From assembly GCF_964340395.1 (NCBI RefSeq), contig NC_135552.1, positions 24,923,681-24,964,680 of the forward strand: a stretch of 41,000 nt of DNA. The letters run 5' to 3'. Below are positions 34,250-41,000 of this stretch, in pieces (the stretch's first letter is position 1; each line of letters starts with the position of its first letter). The notes beneath the pieces are model-generated. The model was not told where the DNA came from. It ran no database searches and worked only from the letters and a program-made list of their open reading frames with translations. The stretch comes from Glandiceps talaboti (taxonomy: Eukaryota > Hemichordata > Enteropneusta > Spengelidae). The position numbers were made by a program, and so were the translations under genes.

Positions 34250-36128
34250 ATTTGTATCGACATACGGCAATTATCCACAAATATCAGAAGTGGATCACAT
34301 ATAATCAGTTTAGCATTTTGGAGAAATCGTCTCCATTACTGTTGTCATAGTAACGTATTCAATACATGATTACCCCTACTATTATATGTATGGGCTAGGT
34401 TTCCTTTCATATTCATATATTCAACAATAAACTGCATTTATTTCAAAAAAAAAGTTACACTACCGTCTTTCCTTCTGGCACTGTACCAGTTTCACAAGAG
34501 AACACTTACGAGTGTATGGTTTATTCATATAAGGATTCGTGCCGACGCAGCCAAGACGGAGATGATAAGGCTAATATGTGGGGTTTTACCGTACCTATTG
34601 AAGTAATATAATATTTTACGCCTACTTGAAGCCATGTCATTCGAAATATACCAGCGGCTATTAAAGCGTACGATGCCCTTTACGATGCATACAATTTACG
34701 CAATTAAATCAAAAGAACGTTCTTATTACTTTTAAATACACTGCGCAGCTGAAAGGCAGGCGAGTATAGTAAATAATTGATGCTTCTACAAAACACATTA
34801 TAGTACAAACTCTGTATGTGACATCTTGTTGTTTGTGCTTGTTTTTTTCCTGGAATGGTGGCAATGTATATTGTTATTCATAACATAATATCAAAATATA
34901 GTTTTAAGTATAAAAAAGAATATAACGTTTTGTTATGGAATCACTAGATGATTTCAACGTTTGACCACGCCTTTCAGCGAATACCACATCCATTGCTAGA
35001 TTTGTAGTACAAATTTCACATTTACTTTTAATACCAATCAGATGTTCTAATGACCAGAGTAATACACTCAAACTAGGTATCATAATAACATTGTCATTTC
35101 ATTGTTACATGTAATTTATCAAGTTACTGACGTTTATATTTGTAATGATATCATTACAAAAATCTATATTGCCTTTCTATCTCCCTATATGGATTACATT
35201 TTCAATTTCTTTATATAATAAGACTATAAATTGTGGGATTTTAAAATGACTTCCTTCTTTCATTACGGCTATGTGTCACAAAAAGTGTCATCGTATCCTT
35301 TTCCCCAAAACTGTTCAAACAACAAAATGGGGAATACCAATTTTCCCAATCGGCTATCTTGAAGCCTTTTATATATACACTATCAACATTAAAAGCTAAT
35401 TAGTCATTGAATTTATTTCCATGATGATTTGATTTTTTTAACATTATGTCCTGCTTTACGTCATAGTCTTTTGAAATGTGCTTAACAAATGAGGAAGTCA
35501 GTTTGTTTCACCTTTATGTAATATCCACGTTGACTATTTTTTACCTTATGGCAATATGCTGACAATCTAAGTTATATATATATATATATAAAACATCGAG
35601 GTACAATTAACACAAACACTTAGCAATGTCGTTATCGTGTGAAATAATAAGTAGAATCATGATGAGAAGGTCTTCGCCAAAGAGCACTATCATAGAAGAG
35701 TTCATTTCCAGGATTCACCTTTGATTTTACAAACAGCACTGCTAATATCCTCTGATGATCATACATATCTACCATCAGTTAGGGCAGTACTACCCTAAAA
35801 ACAGTGAAGTATGCCACGTTAAAAATTATCCTGCTGTCAGTGTTTATCATATAAATACTATTACAAGAAGATGAATATTGGATCAATACTACGTTCGCTG
35901 AAGAGTCATATACTTTCTGAATTGAATATAATGTCAATATTATATTATTTAAATGGCTCCCTTTATCAATTTAGTCGGAATTATAGAGCTTTCCTAGATA
36001 GCAAGAAATCGATTTTGTCTTTTCCTTACAACAGTCATTGTGCTTTTAGCTTGACCTAAAATGATATGTCAAGAATATTCTCTTTTATTAGTGGATAAAG
36101 TCTGGAGATTCTTCTTCCATCCATCACG
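34250..36128. other. Unique AT-rich sequence, no gene recognised
   Basis: It holds a 12-bp palindrome AAGAACGTTCTT (34713-34724), the 22-bp palindrome listed separately, and a TA run at 35573-35591. No coding signal is recognised. Confidence 0.5.
35139..35160. repeat. 22-bp perfect palindrome
   Basis: Two 11-bp arms (TTTGTAATGAT and ATCATTACAAA) abut without a spacer. It contains two TAAT homeodomain-type cores facing each other. Function is unknown. Confidence 0.85.
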
Positions 36129-36433
<305 letters not shown>

Positions 36434-36860
36434 CTTCGCTAACTAAAATCTGAAATGATATACCCTTGTACTAAAATTACATAGCAGTACGCTAGTTCAC
36501 AAACGTTGATGATCGCAAAAGTTCAGCTCAAATCACGCATATGAAGACGTGGCATTTACCTCTGCTGGAGGAATACCCACAATCTCAATCACAATGTAGT
36601 TTTTACTCATTTAAAAGGGTTCATTGGAGGGGTTATCACTGGCTATAGGAAAAACACTACTTTTGAAAACCATTCTGCCATTTTCTTTTCATTTAATTAT
36701 ACCTATTAGACATCGATAAGTGCAAGCAATGAAACATTGCGAGACAAATTGGATTGCCTGCCATAGCAGAACGACAAGAAAACATCTGTTTGGCAAATTA
36801 ATTGTGTCATCGTTCAAACAAAGACGAGGGTGATAATTCTTAGGGAGTGCGTGTGAATCT
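36434..36860. other. Unique sequence, nothing recognised
   Basis: Stop-dense, with no repeats. Confidence 0.55.
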
Positions 36861-36865
36861 TATAT

Positions 36866-36908
<43 letters not shown>

Positions 36909-37075
36909 TCTATTTATTTATTTATTTATTTATTTATTTATTTGGTGTTTTTGTTTGTTTGTTTTTGTATGTGTAGGTTTGTGTCGTATGTATTTATGTA
37001 TATGTATATGTATGTATGAATGCGTGTGTGTATGTGTGAGTGAGAGCCATTATATGAGTCTCTGTGTGTTTAAGT
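36861..37075. repeat. (TTTA)n microsatellite with low-complexity extension
   Basis: TTTA repeats run to 36943 with one TCTA interruption. They are followed by TTTG and TATG/TGTG-rich low-complexity sequence to about 37075. Confidence 0.95.
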
Positions 37076-39180
37076 GTGAATGAAACCAGTTTCATGGACT
37101 TCCGAGGTACATGACGCATTTTCATTATGCAAAAAAAACATGTGTGACCAGGTTGTATTTTATCTATGTGAATTATGAAACATACCTCCTACAGATATGA
37201 TTAATGTGACTTCAATATATCTCACTAATTTGCATAGTTAATGATATTTACCAATTTTGACACCTGAAATATTAAACGTAACGCGAAATATTTGCTTAAC
37301 AGATGGGGTCGGTGTAACATTCACAATACATATTAAACTAACTTGCATTGTGAATTATATAATTATATAATCAATAAGGTGATGTGTCATTTTGGCCCAT
37401 GCAATAAATACAATTATCCCTGGCAAGAAACTAACGCCACAATGACCTTTATACTTTCTCAATTCTAAACTCTAACCATTGGACCATTAAGACTCTTTTT
37501 CACGAGTCCATATATTACTTATCCATTAGGCAGGAGCACAATTAATACAAAGCGCATTTATTTGCATCTTCAATTCCGCTTTTACCTTAGAAGAGGTTAT
37601 GTAATGGATTTGAAATTCTGTGCAAGTGTCTGTCTGTCCGTCCGTATGTATAGACGATAACTAAACAACTACTGGTGGTACACACCTGGGAAGCTGATCA
37701 GATTCTGGACAAGATTCATGCACTAACAAGCTAAATTTAGCATTTCCAAAAATTACGAGTTATCATTTCTACACACTTAAGGTTTTTTTTCCATTCATAG
37801 TCTCTTGTACACGTCCTCAACACCATGCTTTTGTTAGCACTTCAGACTGTCACGGGTATAGCTAGCTGAAGATGTTTTAAAACCATATAGCTACCGCTAT
37901 GTGTAATTATGAACATATTTCCACGTACAATTTAATCAAGATTCGTACCATAATAAATAAATTAAGCCACCTACAGAAAGGCCTGATTTCATGGACCAAC
38001 TGATATTATTGACAAAAAATGTAGTCTAGTAGTAAAAATTCACAGGAATTCAAAAGGAATACTGGATCTCTACCTAGTCAGCAAGAATTAAAACCAAAGG
38101 AATTCATTTGTATCTGGTTACTATGGGAGATATTTTCAGCTTCTATCAAGAGAGGGTGTTTCCTCCACTCCTTCACAATTCAATACACTTCACACATCGC
38201 ATCACATGCAGGCAATGCATGAATTGATAAACATCAATAGTACCGCTTTTTTGTCCTTACGGAAATTTTCTGGGTTGGTATTTTTTTAAACAACATTTTT
38301 GATTGACTGCTTCTAAAAAATAATGGATTTGACCGGCAAGAATCAAGGGCTTATAACCCGCGCATGGAATAATGAAACCTTTCTTCAGCAAATTTCAATT
38401 TTGAGTGAAATTCTATTGATTACTGTGTTAGGGTAGCCTATTTTTTCTCTGTATCTCATTACCCAACCAATCCAACTTTTCAGCTCCGACATAAAAAAAA
38501 AATCATTTTCGCCCGACCTTAATATTTTTTGAGAACAGCGCCCTCTCTGGAAAGAATTAGCAAGTATCTGGTCTGTCGCCGTCATCTGCGGTCATGGCGG
38601 CTTGTTCATGAACAGATAATTTCTTTCATGACTGAAATCATTCAAGTAGGGGCCTGAGAACATGCCACTTGTATCGATAAGCTGAGAAAGGGATTATTAC
38701 CAGGAATCTAATAAAAAGATGATAGAGAGGAGAAAAAGTAAAGGCAGAAAAACAAGAAGAAACATGAAGTAGATTTGATTGATTACATTGTGTACATGTC
38801 ATTACGTATACGCTGACAAGAATTTGTTGCTTAAGCTCTTGTGCCTTGTCTATTTACTGTGCTGTCCGCTGACATTTATAATATTTTAATGTTTGTCATT
38901 ACTTTTTAATGGCAGCTATGGGCCGGTCGGTAGAGCTATTTTTTTACAAAAAAGAAAAAGAAATAATCGCCTGATAGTTGTGATGTCACGATAATGGTAG
39001 ATTCAATAACACTCAAATGATTACACTTTATCGTTTTATTAGCAGAAACGCTGTTTGGTGAAAACACTTAAACAATGATAAGGGTTGATTGATCATACAT
39101 TTGTAACGTGAAGCGTACCAATTGAAATGATTGATTGTCGATTAAGAGCTTTGACCAAAGCCTCAGGCTGTGTGTGTATT
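37076..39180. other. Unique sequence, no gene recognised
   Basis: ATTATATAATTATATAAT (37354-37371) is an 18-bp palindrome. A locally GC-richer stretch at about 38510-38610 (GCGCCCTCTCTGG, GGTCATGGCGGC) stands out, but no gene model is supported. Confidence 0.5.
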
Positions 39181-39212
<32 letters not shown>

Positions 39213-39302
39213 TGTATGTATGTATGTGACTGTATGTATGTATGTATGTATGTATGTATGTATGTATGTATGTATGTATGTATGTGATTGTACGTACGTA
39301 CG

Positions 39303-39333
<31 letters not shown>

Positions 39334-39372
39334 GTATCTATGTATGTATGTATGTATGTATGTATGTATGTA

Positions 39373-39403
<31 letters not shown>

Positions 39404-39415
39404 CCTGCCTATCTG
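39181..39415. repeat. (TATG)n microsatellite ending in (TCTG)n
   Basis: TATG repeats are interrupted by TGACTG (39227-39232) and TGATTG (39285-39290), 58 bp apart. A TACG block follows, then TATG, TCTG and TGCC. The near-identical interruptions suggest an internal duplication. Confidence 0.96.
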
Positions 39416-41000
39416 TTTCTCTAAAATAATAGTATACTACTCTGCACTACGTTACATTACACTGTCCTACATTATCCATGCTACATGTATACTAGCATAA
39501 ATCCATCCGTCAATTGATATTCTTAATATGATATTCTATTATCCACACAAAAACCGTTAAAACTGAATCACCATCGCTGTATATATGACCTGATATGCCT
39601 CAGTTACTTAATAAGTTAAATTAGTCTATTTCAAAATGTCGAAACGTAATTGCCAGATCTACCTACGTTTTTTCTTCCCCTGTCACTGTTGAGAAGTTTA
39701 TCATGCCCTTCGCCCCCACAACAAACGACATTTTGAGTAACATTCATAGCAGTAACTAACGTGCACAAAAGGTACAGTTTAATGTCAGTCGTATCTCCTG
39801 CCTACTTCATCAACTTAAACGTATCAATGAATGTGTTTCCTCTATATTGTCAACTATAGAGACTAATGCTAGCAGTCTGAGAGATACTTTAAGAGTATTT
39901 TTGTTGAAATGATCGTCATTTATATGTAATGTCATCAAGGTGAAGAAAGTTGAACGACAAGTACTATGCGATGACTTCAAGTTTATTATCGTATCATGGC
40001 GAATCGTCAAGTCAGGCAAATTGATACAAAGATAGAAGAAGAATGCTCATTCCAAATAACATTTCTCTTCCGAGATATATACATGTTTCATGTTGATAAT
40101 TATGTATACTTACAGGGGGTATTTGTGTTTTATAAAAAATAAAACACATCATAATACGCATGGGGCATAATAGTGTAAACTAGCTACATGCGTAAAAGTA
40201 AGAAAGAGATAACAATAGGTCAGAGCTATACTTCAAACACGTATTAGACATTGCCGCAGCCTGTTTATTGACCTGTTAGATGTAGCATGCCTGTATATTC
40301 ATGATGGTTAGGGTAGGTGTACCTAAAGAATACCGACAGTAGCTTATCTCATCCCGAAATCATATTTTAATCGTAGCATCCAGCTGCGGAAGTTTTATTT
40401 TGAATATTTGTCTGTCTAATTGCATTTCTCTCTTATCATGTTTTTTTCTGAATTGTTTACGAATTATCATTTCTGTGTATAGTTGAATAGTTTGTATTTG
40501 TTTCTGGAATACAAATTTGGAGATTGCGAACTATATATTTACTCATCGTGTGTGATTAGGTTAACACGTCTTGTCTGTCAGAAAAAAGATTTCAACAACC
40601 AGCGACAGTCAATCATTTACAAGCGGGGCCGGCTTGTTACAAACTGGGACAGTATATAAATTAATTGGATTAATTAAACTTGGCAAAGTATATTGGAACT
40701 ACACAGAATTGTCACTAGTTGTATTTCTAGTGTGTGTTGGCAACCAAACACTCAGATAAGAATACTATCTATACGAGATCCTGCCATAAACAGTAATCAC
40801 GTATGGGGAAACACAGAATCAAATAATGTATATTTCAATAGTTTTGTTTGTAGCAGTAGATTATCATATCTGTTTAACTCAGATGGTAGACAGCTTATTT
40901 TAATTACTACGCAGCCAGATTATGGATTATTTCCCCCGAATATTCTACTGTAACAGCTGACAATTAATACACCGGCGATGTAAGGAACTACAAAATTGTA
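39416..41000. other. Unique sequence; weak exon-like stretch near the end
   Basis: An 86-codon opening (40693-40953, plus) overlaps a 62-codon one in another frame. TTGTATTTCTAG at about 40719-40730 is acceptor-like. I recognise no protein family and would not call a gene. Confidence 0.35.

Noticed and set aside
40571-40953. Possible exon after an acceptor-like TTTCTAG
   Set aside because: There is no matching donor, no recognised protein family, and two competing frames.

Overview
The window looks like intergenic or intronic DNA from an animal nuclear genome. It is AT-rich (roughly one third G+C by eye), has no long open reading frame on either strand, and carries abundant di- and tetranucleotide microsatellites, a tRNA-derived SINE head, a LINE 3' end, inverted-repeat elements and a 3.2-kb minisatellite. 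This texture fits a marine invertebrate (mollusc, other lophotrochozoan, or ambulacrarian). I cannot name the species. No cellular protein-coding gene is supported, and most short ORFs are microsatellite or satellite translations or chance.

Layout. 1-2.6 kb: a short element with terminal inverted repeats (833-1206), a related copy in opposite orientation (2340-2566) and a small foldback (1784-1900). 2.6-6.0 kb: plain unique sequence. 6.0-11.8 kb: a 128-bp alternating purine-pyrimidine tract, a long ACAT microsatellite, then two arms about 95% identical (6670-7101 and 11166-11577) in opposite orientation, enclosing about 4 kb with no recognisable transposase. That interior holds one copy of a second dispersed family (10162-10396), whose inverted partner is at 17288-17532. 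11.8-17.6 kb: mostly featureless, with an E-box pair near 15.1 kb and the SINE head at 16.74 kb. 17.6-27.8 kb: microsatellites, a 5'-truncated CR1/L2-like LINE fragment (23514-24060, minus strand) and an unusual 35-bp near-perfect palindrome flanked by 7-bp direct repeats (26891-26939).

27809-30970 is the most striking feature: about 56 copies of a 56/57-bp unit. The core is homogenised and contains a 17-unit (956-bp) higher-order block, duplicated almost without change, while the edge units are divergent. 31-41 kb is again mostly unique sequence, with a multi-motif tetranucleotide tract (36129-36433), a TTTA tract and a TATG/TCTG tract.

No genes can be shown to work together here. The content is repeats, mobile-element relics and unexplained unique DNA. 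The best candidates for something not previously described are the 56/57-bp higher-order satellite, the large inverted-arm structure at 6.7-11.6 kb, and the two unnamed dispersed families.
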